Shown piece by piece: positions 14,066 to 22,306 of a stretch of DNA of 33,332 bases. Each line of letters opens with the position of its first letter. The first letter of the stretch is position 1. The notes beneath the pieces are model-generated. The model saw nothing but the letters and a program-made list of their open reading frames with translations. It was not told the origin of the DNA and did not search any database. The stretch is from Mariprofundus sp. (lineage in GTDB: Bacteria; Pseudomonadota; Zetaproteobacteria; Mariprofundales; Mariprofundaceae): the NCBI GenBank assembly GCA_021772835.1, contig JAJFLE010000020.1:1-33332 (forward strand), read 5' to 3'. The translations under genes and the position numbers were made by a program.

Positions 14066-14836
14066 TTAAAATTTAGCTGCAGAAGCTACAGTTGCTTCAG
14101 TAGGGATCGAAGCAGTCTGTTCAGCAACATACGCGTCATACTCTTCCTGTGTTACGACATTAATTGTGCCGTACATACCAGAATGCATAGTGCCGCAGTA
14201 TTCGCGACAGGTTACAACAGACTCACCAAGCTGATCAGGCATGAACCATTCCCAGGTAACACGACCCGGCATCAGATCTTCGGTCAGACGGTAACGGTTC
14301 ATATAGTGAGAATGCAGCACATCGTCAGACTGCATACGCAGAACTACTGGCTTTCCTACGGGTACAACCAGTTCGTTGTCTGTGTCGATACCGTTGGCAT
14401 CAACATAGTTCCAGTTCCACATAGAACCAGTCAGCTTTACTTCTGCAGCATCAGTTGGAACGTTGCGCATGTGGTTATGCAGATCAAAACCTTTCACATA
14501 CAGGAAAAGGTCATCGCCCAGGAACAGCATACATGGCAGAACAACCCAACCCAATTTAGCCTGTGGTGACAGCTTAGGCAGCTTGCCACGCTCACCGTGG
14601 CCTTTACGGCGATAGATGATCATGAATGCGAACGTGATCAAAGTGAAAAGCACGCCGATAACGGTAATATCAACCATGGTTTCATGCCATACTTCGTCCC
14701 AGTGCTCGTGTGGCGTCCAACCATTGTAGTCTGCACGTGCAGCAGGTGCAGCCTGGAACGCATGTGCAAGTGACGGGATCAATGGCAGCAGTGCCAGGGA
14801 ACCAATCACTTTATGCATAAGTGATTTAAATTTCAT
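14066..14836 (-). CDS. coxB: Cytochrome c oxidase subunit II with CuA site
   Basis: I take ATG 14836 as the start: GGAGGG lies 8 bases upstream and its ATGA overlaps the SCO stop. The product is 256 residues: signal peptide (to about SLAHA), two helices (about 57-78 and 93-112), then a cupredoxin domain. CuA ligands are complete (CREYCGTMHSGM: C-x3-C-x3-H-x2-M, with the Glu between the Cys residues) and the upstream His is in DDVLHSHYM. A Trp-rich electron-entry segment is present (MWNWNY). There is no C-terminal cytochrome c domain, so it is aa3 rather than caa3. It accepts electrons from a soluble or membrane cytochrome c and passes them to heme a in CoxA. Confidence 0.95.
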   Translation of the reverse strand: MKFKSLMHKVIGSLALLPLIPSLAHAFQAAPAARADYNGWTPHEHWDEVWHETMVDITVIGVLFTLITFAFMIIYRRKGHGERGKLPKLSPQAKLGWVVLPCMLFLGDDLFLYVKGFDLHNHMRNVPTDAAEVKLTGSMWNWNYVDANGIDTDNELVVPVGKPVVLRMQSDDVLHSHYMNRYRLTEDLMPGRVTWEWFMPDQLGESVVTCREYCGTMHSGMYGTINVVTQEEYDAYVAEQTASIPTEATVASAAKF

Positions 14837-15693
14837 GTTTTTACCCTCCAAAATTTCATATAAGAAAAACTTCCAGCAATCAGTAATAGTCCAAATATCA
14901 GTGCCCCGGCAGCGATAAACAGAGGAATATTGACTGTATATTTACCATCTTTGTAGTTATAGCTGTAACAGGCGCCAACAACAAAATCGATAACGTTGGC
15001 TGCGGCGATCTTCTCGCCCATTGCCTTGGTAATGGCCAGTTCCATATCAACAGGTGAAATTGTACCACCGTACAGGTAACGCGTTACACGCCCCTTGGGG
15101 GACAACATGATATAGACATTCGGATGCAAAAACAGCGCATCGCGCGGTGACCAGAAAAATTTGAAACCCATTGAACCAGTGAGTTTCACGATATCTTCTT
15201 TTTCCCGCATCGTGGTCATTGTCCAACCGGATGGAACGCCATCCGAAAACCCCGCCTTTTGCATGAATTCCACTAGTGTCGCCGGTGTATCGTGCTGATC
15301 GAAAGATACTGTCAGAACATTGTAATCCTGACCCATCTTCCAGCGCTCCACACCCTTGAGCGTCTCATTCAGATTCTTGTTGATCACCGAGCAGGCTCCG
15401 TCGCATGTATAATAGCTCAATGCCAGTATCAGCGGCTTACCAATCAGGGATCCCAGTTTAAAATCAGCTCCGGTTTCATCCTGGAGGATGAAATCGTAGT
15501 TTATTTTTTCACCGAGAAAGGCCTTCTCATCAATCTTGAGAACACCTGGATCAACGATCGAATCTTTAGTTACATTGCCATAAGCGGCAAACACAACACC
15601 AGAGCAACCAAACATCGCAACAAGCATCAGCACCACAGCATGGAAGATTCCACACTGTGATGCTTTTGCATGATACGAGGAGGTTTTAATCAT
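14833..15693 (-). CDS. SCO1/SenC-family protein with C-terminal membrane anchor
   Basis: The protein has 286 residues. An N-terminal signal or anchor helix (about 16-37) leads to a thioredoxin-like SCO domain with YYTCDGACSV (C-x3-C) and the distal His in ALFLHPNVYIM. A second helix near the C-terminus (about 257-279) anchors it, unlike the lipoprotein SCO at 10414-11004. It sits between subunits III and II, so delivering copper to CuA of CoxB is the natural role. Its stop overlaps coxB by 4 bases, and it starts 16 bases after the coxC stop. The C-terminal segment around GACYSYNYKDGKYTV is an insertion seen in some SCO proteins that sit inside cox operons. Confidence 0.9.
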   Translation of the reverse strand: MIKTSSYHAKASQCGIFHAVVLMLVAMFGCSGVVFAAYGNVTKDSIVDPGVLKIDEKAFLGEKINYDFILQDETGADFKLGSLIGKPLILALSYYTCDGACSVINKNLNETLKGVERWKMGQDYNVLTVSFDQHDTPATLVEFMQKAGFSDGVPSGWTMTTMREKEDIVKLTGSMGFKFFWSPRDALFLHPNVYIMLSPKGRVTRYLYGGTISPVDMELAITKAMGEKIAAANVIDFVVGACYSYNYKDGKYTVNIPLFIAAGALIFGLLLIAGSFSYMKFWRVKT

Positions 15694-15709
15694 TACAGTT
15701 TAACTCTGC

Positions 15710-16468
15710 TTACCAGTAATAAACCTGAAGCAGTACCCAGAAGCCAAGTACGTTCACAAAGTGGACATACATGCTCATTGAACGGGTGTAAGAGAAGCTT
15801 AATTTGCCTTTAAAGGCAGATGGTACGCAAGTCAGCATCACCAGAATGCCCATCACCAGATGCGCAAAGTGGATACCGGTAAAGCCGTACAGAGATGTTG
15901 CATAAGCGTTCACACCGATGGTGAAGCCCTGTGCAGCCAACTCAGACCAACCAGCGATAGTCATATACATGAACACGACCCAAATAGCTACTGAGATCAG
16001 CACAAAAGTTGCAAAACCGGAAGCATCGCCGTTCATTTCTTTCTTACGTGCGATACCTATGGTGAAGCTCGATACAAACAGAAGCAGTGTTGCGTAAAGA
16101 GCCCCGGTTGCGCCAACATCAGCAGGAGTACCTTCAGGTGGCCATGAAGTTGCGCCCAGACGAGCAACCCAGTAACCAGCCAGCACGCCGCCGATTGTCA
16201 TGATTTCAGTACCGATAAACATGAACATGGCCGATGGAGACCAGTTTTCATCATCGATAACACCGATTGTTTCAGCAGCCCAACCCAGACCGCCCATGAT
16301 TGTCATGCCCGCGCCAATTGCCAACAGGACAAGTGCTGCAGTGTCCATCTGGTAATTGAACTGTGCCATGAACGCCAATGGCAGGAACAGACCAGCACCG
16401 AAGCCAACAAGCAACGGATTAGGACTAGTATGCCAGTGGGCCGTATAGTGTTTAATTTCTTCACTCAT
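15710..16468 (-). CDS. coxC: Cytochrome c oxidase subunit III
   Basis: The 252-residue protein has about seven helices. Family features are the helix with a buried Glu (MFMFIGTEIMTIGG), a Gly/His-rich segment (LYGFTGIHFAHLVMG), and a C-terminal YVHFVNVLGFWVLLQVYYW matching the usual Y-x-H-F-V-D/N end. Subunit III stabilises the oxidase and helps supply protons. It is the first gene of the operon coxC-SCO-coxB-coxA, an order in which subunit III leads. GAGGAGGG precedes the ATG. The 446-base upstream gap should contain the operon promoter. Confidence 0.93.
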   Translation of the reverse strand: MSEEIKHYTAHWHTSPNPLLVGFGAGLFLPLAFMAQFNYQMDTAALVLLAIGAGMTIMGGLGWAAETIGVIDDENWSPSAMFMFIGTEIMTIGGVLAGYWVARLGATSWPPEGTPADVGATGALYATLLLFVSSFTIGIARKKEMNGDASGFATFVLISVAIWVVFMYMTIAGWSELAAQGFTIGVNAYATSLYGFTGIHFAHLVMGILVMLTCVPSAFKGKLSFSYTRSMSMYVHFVNVLGFWVLLQVYYW

Positions 16469-16914
16469 TTAATACCCTCCTCGTATTTACAGCCAAAGAT
16501 TTTTTCGCCACACACAGGTGTGGTCAAAACATTGGTTGCGGCATTCTGCCGTGCTGAAATAGGCATATCAAGTACAATTTTAAGTAAAATTTAATGTTAC
16601 TTCATGTTCGGTTCATGTATGGAAACCCGCACGAGCACCCTTACGGCAGGGCAATGACACAATATATATGTGTGATATCATACAGTTAGCAAGACCTTAA
16701 CTTTTTGCACACTGGCGATCCTCATACTTGAAACATCATGACACTGTAAATTGATGAATGCCGCCCACGATATAAAGGTTACTTATAAGAAAACTTAAAA
16801 TACACCGTTTTTCATTTCGGGAACGGCTGGACTGAACCCATCTGCGCATTGCCTATATTATAATAACATACAAGAAGATCCTGTTTGTCAGATATCGAAC
16901 AAGCCAACGCCCGC
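16469..16914 (-). promoter_or_regulatory. Upstream region of the cox operon (no gene seen)
   Basis: This 446-base AT-rich gap separates coxC from the N-acetyltransferase gene, both on the minus strand. It must hold the cox promoter, but I cannot fix one base-precisely. Visible structure: a hairpin CCACAC/GTGTGG with loop ACAG (16508-16523) near the coxC leader, CGGCA-TTC-TGCCG next to it, and an alternating ACACAATATATATGTGT stretch with an adjoining TGATATCA palindrome (about 16659-16682). No recognised regulator site is claimed. Confidence 0.4.
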
Positions 16915-17436
16915 TTAAAGGCCTTCAACTTCGATAATCGGAATCAGGATCATCGGTTCAATGGGTGCATCAGAAAGCACCTTCTCAACGGCCACCTCAT
17001 CGCAATCAGCGAAGCGATCGCAGTGTACACAAACAGTCCATATCTTATGAGGCAGACTCTCCTTGGACACAACACGGTAACCCAGATTGTTAAAGAATCC
17101 CGTCACATAGGTCAGGGCAAATACTTTGGCCACACCAAGGCCAGCCAGCCATTGCTCACAACCTTCAACCAGAAGCCTGCCAATACCATGTTTCTGAAAA
17201 TCAGGATTCACTACCAGGGAGCGTACTTCTGCAATATTTTTACCGTAGACATGCGCACAAACCACACCAGCGAGTTCACCGTCGTATTCAGCCACCAAAA
17301 ATTCCTGCAAATGCTGAAAGATATTATCCTTATCCCTGTGCAGGATGATATCCTGATCAGCAAACGGCTTTAATAAGCTGTAAATAGCATCCACATCATC
17401 AACGCTGGCACTGCGCACACGTATCTGATGACTCAT
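16915..17436 (-). CDS. argA: Short-type N-acetylglutamate synthase (GNAT family)
   Basis: The 173-residue GNAT enzyme has the acetyl-CoA loop near residues 80-90 (DFQKHGIGRLLVEG). Several stretches match the stand-alone N-acetylglutamate synthase family: ...LRSLVV-type AEVRSLVVNP, VFALTYVTGFFNNLGYRVV, and LPHKIWTVCVHCDRF..CDEVAV with its Cys-x2-Cys-like pattern. The enzyme would acetylate glutamate with acetyl-CoA, the first step of arginine synthesis. It lacks the amino-acid-kinase domain of classical ArgA. Its start overlaps the recN stop by 4 bases. A plus-strand open frame over the same bases is a shadow. Assignment to Glu rather than another amine rests on remembered family motifs. Confidence 0.75.
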   Translation of the reverse strand: MSHQIRVRSASVDDVDAIYSLLKPFADQDIILHRDKDNIFQHLQEFLVAEYDGELAGVVCAHVYGKNIAEVRSLVVNPDFQKHGIGRLLVEGCEQWLAGLGVAKVFALTYVTGFFNNLGYRVVSKESLPHKIWTVCVHCDRFADCDEVAVEKVLSDAPIEPMILIPIIEVEGL

Positions 17437-19097
17437 GACGCAACCTGCCCGCGTTTTAACATGTCACCGGCATGCTCCATTGTACCCTCACCTGCTCCAC
17501 CGAGCATGCGGGCAATTTCGTTTTGTCGCAACTGCGCCTGCACGCTGGTTAAGCCGGTCACAGTGCGCCCTTCTTTTTCAGCCTTGGAAATAACCACCTG
17601 AAAATCAGCACAGGAAGCCACCTGAGGCAGATGAGAAATAACCAGCACCTGCCTGTCTCTCCCCATAGCTGCGAGCAATTGACCTACACACCAGGCCGTT
17701 TCACCACCGATGCCGGTGTCGACTTCATCAAAGACAGCAATATGCGGCATATCCGACAAGGCCCCACACCCCTTCAGCGCCAACACAAGTCGCGAGAGCT
17801 CTCCACCGGATGCCACCGAAGCCAGATCACGCCATGGTTCTCCCGGATTGGACATGACTTGCAAACGGACACTGTCCCATCCTGATTCACCCCATGAGGC
17901 CTCATCTTCTGCCATACTCACATCGAAACGGATCTGCATACCTGTCAGCGCCAGACTGTCCAGAAAGGGGCGCAGCTGCCCGGTGAGCTCATCACCACAC
18001 GCCTTGCGCGCTGCATTCAGATCCCTGGCATGTTGTCGGTAAACTTCGGCAGCCTTATCCAGAGCCTGAGTAAGCCTTGCTACATCCCAGCTGGCAGTAT
18101 CCAATGCAGAAAGGCGTTCCTGCCAATCCTTCATCAGCCCCAGCAAACCAGCCTCATCACAAGCATGCCTTCGCATGCCTTCATGCAGCCTGATCAGACG
18201 ATCTTCAGCCTGCCTCAGAGACTGATCATCAAATGACTGATCCATCACATGAGACAGCTCCGGAGTAATCTCACCAAGCAAAGCATCCATCTGGTCAATC
18301 AGAATCCGACTATTTCGCAAACCTTCATGATAATCTTCAACGGCTGCTATAGCTTGACCTGCCCGGGCAATCAGATCGCGCACACTGGGTTCCGACTCAT
18401 CGAGCAACATCAGGGCTTGTGCTGCTGCCTGCTGAATCTGTGCGTGATGTCGCCCTGTATCCACCTCGAGCTGCAATATTTCAGCCAGCCCCTCTTCCAG
18501 ATCCAACGATTCCAGCTTGGCCAACTCTTCGCGCATCCAGTTCGCCTGCTGCTCGCTTTCCCCGCGTTTTGTGTGCAATGACTGCAGTTGATTCTTCAGC
18601 TGCTTCCAGGTTTCAAAAACCATTTTCACACCCTGCAAGTCAGCAGCAGGTAATCTGGCATCAAGCACTAGCTGCTGCACGGAAGACTGCATCAATGACT
18701 GATGTTCATGCTGGCCATGCAGATCAAGACAGATTTTACCCAGCTGCTGCAAAACCTTCACAGCCACAGGGACACCATTCAAATAAGCACGCGAGCGCCC
18801 ATCACGTGTAACAATGCGCCTTAATATTAACTCATCTTCAACATCAATATCGTTGGCTTCAAGCAGGGCATCTATCCTTTTATCTCCACCCTGCCAAAAT
18901 GCAGTGACTTCTGCCTTTTCTGCCCCATGGCGCACCCAATCGACGCTGGCGCGCGTACCAAACACAGCCCCGAGTGCATCGACAAGCATCGATTTTCCGG
19001 CACCTGTTTCGCCGGTAAACACGGTCATGCCTGCATTCAACTCGAGATGAACCTGTTCGATCAAAGCAAACTGCTTCACTGTCAGGGATGTAATCAT
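17433..19097 (-). CDS. recN: DNA repair protein RecN
   Basis: The 554-residue SMC-like ATPase takes part in double-strand break repair. The Walker A motif is at residues 29-36 (GETGAGKS). Long coiled-coil arms fill the middle (about 150-380). The ABC signature (ASGGELSRLVLALKG) and Walker B (IAVFDEVDTGIGG) are near the C-terminus, followed by VLVISHLPQVAS. Length and motif order are those of RecN. It starts 22 bases after the nadK stop and overlaps argA, matching the common nadK-recN pairing in bacteria. No SOS box was looked for successfully: none is obvious within the short upstream gap. Confidence 0.96.
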   Translation of the reverse strand: MITSLTVKQFALIEQVHLELNAGMTVFTGETGAGKSMLVDALGAVFGTRASVDWVRHGAEKAEVTAFWQGGDKRIDALLEANDIDVEDELILRRIVTRDGRSRAYLNGVPVAVKVLQQLGKICLDLHGQHEHQSLMQSSVQQLVLDARLPAADLQGVKMVFETWKQLKNQLQSLHTKRGESEQQANWMREELAKLESLDLEEGLAEILQLEVDTGRHHAQIQQAAAQALMLLDESEPSVRDLIARAGQAIAAVEDYHEGLRNSRILIDQMDALLGEITPELSHVMDQSFDDQSLRQAEDRLIRLHEGMRRHACDEAGLLGLMKDWQERLSALDTASWDVARLTQALDKAAEVYRQHARDLNAARKACGDELTGQLRPFLDSLALTGMQIRFDVSMAEDEASWGESGWDSVRLQVMSNPGEPWRDLASVASGGELSRLVLALKGCGALSDMPHIAVFDEVDTGIGGETAWCVGQLLAAMGRDRQVLVISHLPQVASCADFQVVISKAEKEGRTVTGLTSVQAQLRQNEIARMLGGAGEGTMEHAGDMLKRGQVAS

Positions 19098-19119
19098 GTC
19101 AGACCAGTGCCTGTTAACA

Positions 19120-19992
19120 CTAATTCTTCTCCGGTTGGCCAGCCCAGTTTAATTTACTTCTAAGCACTTCGTAATAATGCCTGCCCGGCAAGTACACCAG
19201 TGAAATCAGACCGCCTTTTCGGACTTTTACACAGTCACCTTCTTTCAACTGCAACAGTTCGATACCATCGAGATTCAATGCCGCAGCATGCGGAGACTCT
19301 ACAAGTTTCAATTCAATGGCATGATCAGCCGACACCGCAATCGGGCGATTGGACAGTGTGTGCGGGCAAACCGGCACCACAGTAATGGCATTTACAGCCG
19401 GATGTACGATAGGCCCGCCTGCAGACAGTGCATAGGCAGTAGAACCGGCAGGTGTTGCCAGAATCAGGCCATCTCCTCGCATACGGAACACATACTGGCC
19501 CTCGACCAGCATCTCAAAACCAACCATGCGCGGATGCGAGCTACGCTCCAGCACAACATCGTTCATTGCACTTCCCTGGGCAACTTTTTCGCCATCACGC
19601 CACACTTGCGCAAACAGTGAAAAGTGACGTGTGGTTTCAAGGTTTCCGGCCAGAATCTCTTCAACCACATCAAACATACTGCCAACTGGAGTATCTGTCA
19701 GAAAGCCCAGTCTGCCCAGATTAATGCCAAGAATGGGAGTGGCAGAACCGATGAAGTGCTTTGCTGCATGCAATAATGTTCCATCTCCGCCGATCACAAT
19801 CATGAGCTCAACCTGATCCGGCATTTCGGATACATCGAGCTGCTCACACTTGGTAGCACAACCCAGGCAGCTTTGCAGAGCATGGTCAACAAAGACAATG
19901 CGCCCTTTCTCAACCAGCCAGCGGTGCAACTCGCATAACAGCGCACAGGCACGAGCGTCATTGGGTTTAACGGTAATGCCTATACGATTCAC
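19120..19992 (-). CDS. nadK: NAD kinase
   Basis: The start is GTG 19992, overlapping the TGA of the cytochrome gene as GTGA with a GGGGGA site upstream. The frame extends 16 residues further, but that part overlaps the cytochrome gene. The product has 290 residues. The kinase motif GGDGT is at about 68-72 (MIVIGGDGTLLHAAKH), with the NMNDVVLER-like segment (SAMNDVVLERSSHP) and GSTAYALSAGGPIV, all canonical. It phosphorylates NAD to NADP in the cytoplasm using ATP. A cysteine cluster at about 42-49 (CLGCATKC) is unusual for NadK and could be a redox or metal site, or chance. Confidence 0.95.
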   Translation of the reverse strand: MNRIGITVKPNDARACALLCELHRWLVEKGRIVFVDHALQSCLGCATKCEQLDVSEMPDQVELMIVIGGDGTLLHAAKHFIGSATPILGINLGRLGFLTDTPVGSMFDVVEEILAGNLETTRHFSLFAQVWRDGEKVAQGSAMNDVVLERSSHPRMVGFEMLVEGQYVFRMRGDGLILATPAGSTAYALSAGGPIVHPAVNAITVVPVCPHTLSNRPIAVSADHAIELKLVESPHAAALNLDGIELLQLKEGDCVKVRKGGLISLVYLPGRHYYEVLRSKLNWAGQPEKN

Positions 19993-20270
19993 TTTTTGTC
20001 CCCCACCCACCCATCCGGCTGCGCATGACACAAGAAGCACTTGTCGACCTGAGTGTGTTTAACCTGACGAGGGCTGATGCCATCTGCCCCATGGCATGCC
20101 AGACATTCAGCTTTCGATGTGGTTGTACGATGGACATCATCGTTCGGAGTCGGCGTAGTTTTACGCTCACTTGTTCCCAGCACCAGAGCAATCACAACAG
20201 TTGCGATGATACCCAAAAATAACAGGTCACGCTTTCCCGGTTTCCAAGGCTTTTTCTGTTTTTCAGTCAT
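19989..20270 (-). CDS. Small membrane-anchored diheme cytochrome c
   Basis: The 93-residue protein has a Lys-rich start, one N-terminal helix (about 15-33) and two heme-c attachment sites, CLACH (56-60) and CFLCH (78-82), in a short periplasmic tail. It has no other conserved His-rich region. The compact size and two CxxCH only 18 residues apart resemble single units of multiheme or NapC/NrfH-type cytochromes rather than a class I cytochrome. GGAGA precedes ATG at 20270. It overlaps nadK by 4 bases and so heads the nadK-recN-argA operon. An electron-transfer job is likely; partner unknown. Confidence 0.8.
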   Translation of the reverse strand: MTEKQKKPWKPGKRDLLFLGIIATVVIALVLGTSERKTTPTPNDDVHRTTTSKAECLACHGADGISPRQVKHTQVDKCFLCHAQPDGWVGDKK

Positions 20271-20533
20271 TCATATTTCTCCGCACACACGTTGTTCACT
20301 GAGCCAACCAACCCGGGCTATTCATGAATAGCCCGCACTAAAGAGCAATACTTATGCATAAGCAGACTTGATTCCACAACTATATACAGCCAGTGATCAA
20401 CAGCAGAGCAAGGCCACAAAATGGTAAGGGATTACAGAACACGTCATCAACTTTTTATTCACCTTCGCCGATGTTAGTCTGCCGCACACAGTGAATTTTG
20501 AGCACTGAACAAGCTTGCAAGAGGATAACCAAT

Positions 20534-20710
20534 ATGAACGTAGATCAGCATTTGAAAGTAGCACAATGGCACATTGAACAGGCCCGTCTGCATGCAACAA
20601 CCCAGCACGGCTGTGGCTGCCCGGTAAACGAGCACTACCAGAAAATTATCGATGAAGTTGAATCCGGCGCCAAAATTGAAGAAGAACTGGTCTGCTCAAC
20701 TGAAGGTTAA
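20534..20710 (+). CDS. 58-residue Cys-containing protein of unknown function
   Basis: The start is ATG 20534, preceded by AGAGGA with an 8-base spacer; an upstream in-frame start (20498) lacks this. The product is soluble, helical and acidic at the C-terminus, with three cysteines: a central HGCGCP motif (C27, C29) and C54 near the end. His residues (H6, H13, H20, H25, H34) are also frequent, so metal binding is possible. It has its own gene with a bidirectional terminator 21 bases after the stop, which supports it being real. I recognise no family. It is convergent with sodB. Confidence 0.6.
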   Translation: MNVDQHLKVAQWHIEQARLHATTQHGCGCPVNEHYQKIIDEVESGAKIEEELVCSTEG

Positions 20711-20730
20711 TAACAAACCATGCAACATCT

Positions 20731-20771
20731 AAAAAGCCGCCCGAATGTTGAAACAAACGGGCGGCTTTTTT
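20731..20771. terminator. Bidirectional intrinsic terminator
   Basis: GCCGCCCG and CGGGCGGC form a perfect 8-bp GC-rich stem with a 14-base loop. AAAAA flanks the left side and TTTTTTT the right, so the hairpin has a T-run in both directions. It serves the 58-residue protein gene (plus) and sodB (minus), whose stop is at 20804. Confidence 0.92.
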
Positions 20772-20803
20772 ATTGCATCAAATCAGATCTCGCGATCAGG
20801 TGA

Positions 20804-21379
20804 TCACTTCGAGGCTGCGACTTCCCAGTCTATGACATCCCAGATTGCCTCCAGATATTGCGGCCGAGCATTGCGGTAGTCGATATAATAAGCGTGCTCC
20901 CACACATCAATCGCCAGAATCGGTGTTTTATCATCGGTAAGCGGGCACCCTGCATTGGCTGTATTGGCGATTTCCAGTCCGCCATCACCATTGCGCACCA
21001 ACCATGTCCAGCCAGAACCGAAGTTGCCGGCAGCAGCTGTATTCATAGCCTGCCTGAAAGCAGCAAACGAACCGAAGCTGGCAGCGATAGCATCACCCAG
21101 CTCACCGCCCGGCTCACCGCCACCCGTGGGACTCAGCCCGTTAAAATAGAATGTATGATTCCAAACCTGAGCGGCATTATTGAATATAGGGCCCGCAGGA
21201 GCAGCAGCTATAATTTCTTCCAGCGACATGTCGGAAAATTCGGTGCCTGCAATGAATTTATTCAGATTTGTAACATATGCAGCATGATGTTTATCGTGAT
21301 GATACTCCAGCGTTTCCGCAGAAATCACCGGTGCAAGCGCATCTTTTGCGTAAGGTAGTGCTGGTAACTCAATAGCCAT
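20804..21379 (-). CDS. sodB: Iron superoxide dismutase
   Basis: The 191-residue enzyme is very close in pattern to Escherichia coli SodB: ELPALPYAKDALAP at the start, LEYHHDKHHAAYV, AQVWNHTFYFNGLSP, NFGSGWTWLV and DVWEHAYYIDYRNARP. Metal ligands are H27, H75, D158 and H162. The early AAQVWNHTFY context and a Gln in the FNNAAQ segment (Q71) favour iron over manganese. It converts superoxide to H2O2 and O2 in the cytoplasm, sensible beside an aerobic respiratory locus. AAGGAGAAG precedes ATG. A terminator follows the stop. Confidence 0.95.
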   Translation of the reverse strand: MAIELPALPYAKDALAPVISAETLEYHHDKHHAAYVTNLNKFIAGTEFSDMSLEEIIAAAPAGPIFNNAAQVWNHTFYFNGLSPTGGGEPGGELGDAIAASFGSFAAFRQAMNTAAAGNFGSGWTWLVRNGDGGLEIANTANAGCPLTDDKTPILAIDVWEHAYYIDYRNARPQYLEAIWDVIDWEVAASK

Positions 21380-21395
21380 AAAACTTCTCCTTCAG

Positions 21396-21432
21396 GCGGG
21401 TTGATTAGTCATCGTTTTAAAATCTGACCCGC
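21396..21432. promoter_or_regulatory. Inverted repeat in the sodB leader
   Basis: GCGGGT (21396-21401) and ACCCGC (21427-21432) flank a 25-base AT-rich segment with TTTTAAAA, lying 17-53 bases before the sodB start. It could form a leader hairpin or an operator. The stems are only 6 bp, so this is weak. Confidence 0.25.
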
Positions 21433-21484
21433 AGAACAAGCTTAAGAGCCCTGAATCTGTTGCGCAATCTTATTCAGTGTAGGG

Positions 21485-22306
21485 CTATTGCAAAGGCAGG
21501 TAACCGGCCTGCTTGAGGATACGCACGACGTTCGGTGAAGTCAGAAAATCCAGAAAAGCACGCACATAATCCGGCGCATCATCCGACACCAGTAGATACA
21601 ACACGCGGCTTAACGGGTAAGCACCCGAAAGCACCTCATCAACAGTCGGAGCGTAAGCTTTGCCATCTACAATGATTTCAACGCCGTGCACATGTGCATC
21701 CAGTTCCCCGAAGGGAAGAAAGCCTATGGCCTGATCACTGGCTGCCAGCAAGGTTCGCATGTGCTTGTTCGGCCCGACCACCACAGCCTGTGGCAGAACA
21801 GGTGCTTTACTCTGGCCAAGAATACCATGGGCAAACACCTGCCTGGTTCCCGTGTGCATCGCTTTCTCAAGTACCAGAATATGTCGATCCGGGCCACCCA
21901 CAGCTGCCCAGTTATCAATCTCGCCACTATAGATAGCCGCAATGCTCTCCTTGCTCAGGCTATGTATGTGGTGCCCGTAGAACAACTGATCGGAAACTGC
22001 CACAGCCACCGCATCTATGCCGACGGCAATCTGCTTCACACCGCTCATGCCAGCCTTTTCAGACACACTTAATTCACGCGAAACCATGCCGATATGCACA
22101 CTTCTGTCGACAACCCCGGCAATCCCCACACCTGAACCGCCGCCCTGCACGTCAATCTGTACATCAGGATGCAGTTTTTGGTAAGCCTCGGCAGCCGAAT
22201 CCATAAAAGCCTTCACTGTCGTTGAACCGCCAACCTTGATGATTTGCGCAGCAGCAGACAGAGGCAGCAACAGTACCAGCAGCAGGATGAACAATCTGAT
22301 TTTCAT
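21485..22306 (-). CDS. PstS-like periplasmic substrate-binding protein, paired with a kinase
   Basis: The protein has 273 residues with a clear signal peptide (cleavage near LSAAAQ, about residue 21). The mature part is a phosphate-binding-protein-like fold: GGSTTVKAFMDSAAEAYQK, then GGGSGVGIAGV, then IGMVSREL, IAAIYSGEI.NW and TGTRQVF. This is the PBP-like domain (PstS family, tungstate/phosphate type). It is shorter than classical PstS (about 340). No pstC, pstA or pstB gene is adjacent. Instead its start overlaps the end of a dCache hybrid histidine kinase by 4 bases. That argues for ligand sensing, or for feeding an ABC transporter elsewhere. Ligand unknown. A hairpin-like AGCCC...GGGCT overlaps its stop, without a T-run. 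Confidence 0.82.
   Translation of the reverse strand: MKIRLFILLLVLLLPLSAAAQIIKVGGSTTVKAFMDSAAEAYQKLHPDVQIDVQGGGSGVGIAGVVDRSVHIGMVSRELSVSEKAGMSGVKQIAVGIDAVAVAVSDQLFYGHHIHSLSKESIAAIYSGEIDNWAAVGGPDRHILVLEKAMHTGTRQVFAHGILGQSKAPVLPQAVVVGPNKHMRTLLAASDQAIGFLPFGELDAHVHGVEIIVDGKAYAPTVDEVLSGAYPLSRVLYLLVSDDAPDYVRAFLDFLTSPNVVRILKQAGYLPLQ

Noticed and set aside
16885-17373. Plus-strand open frame of 162 codons over the N-acetyltransferase gene
   Set aside because: It is antisense to a clear GNAT family protein, has no ribosome-binding site and its product resembles nothing.
21444-21487. Long imperfect hairpin overlapping the PstS-like stop as a terminator
   Set aside because: The arms need a bulge, and no T-run follows.
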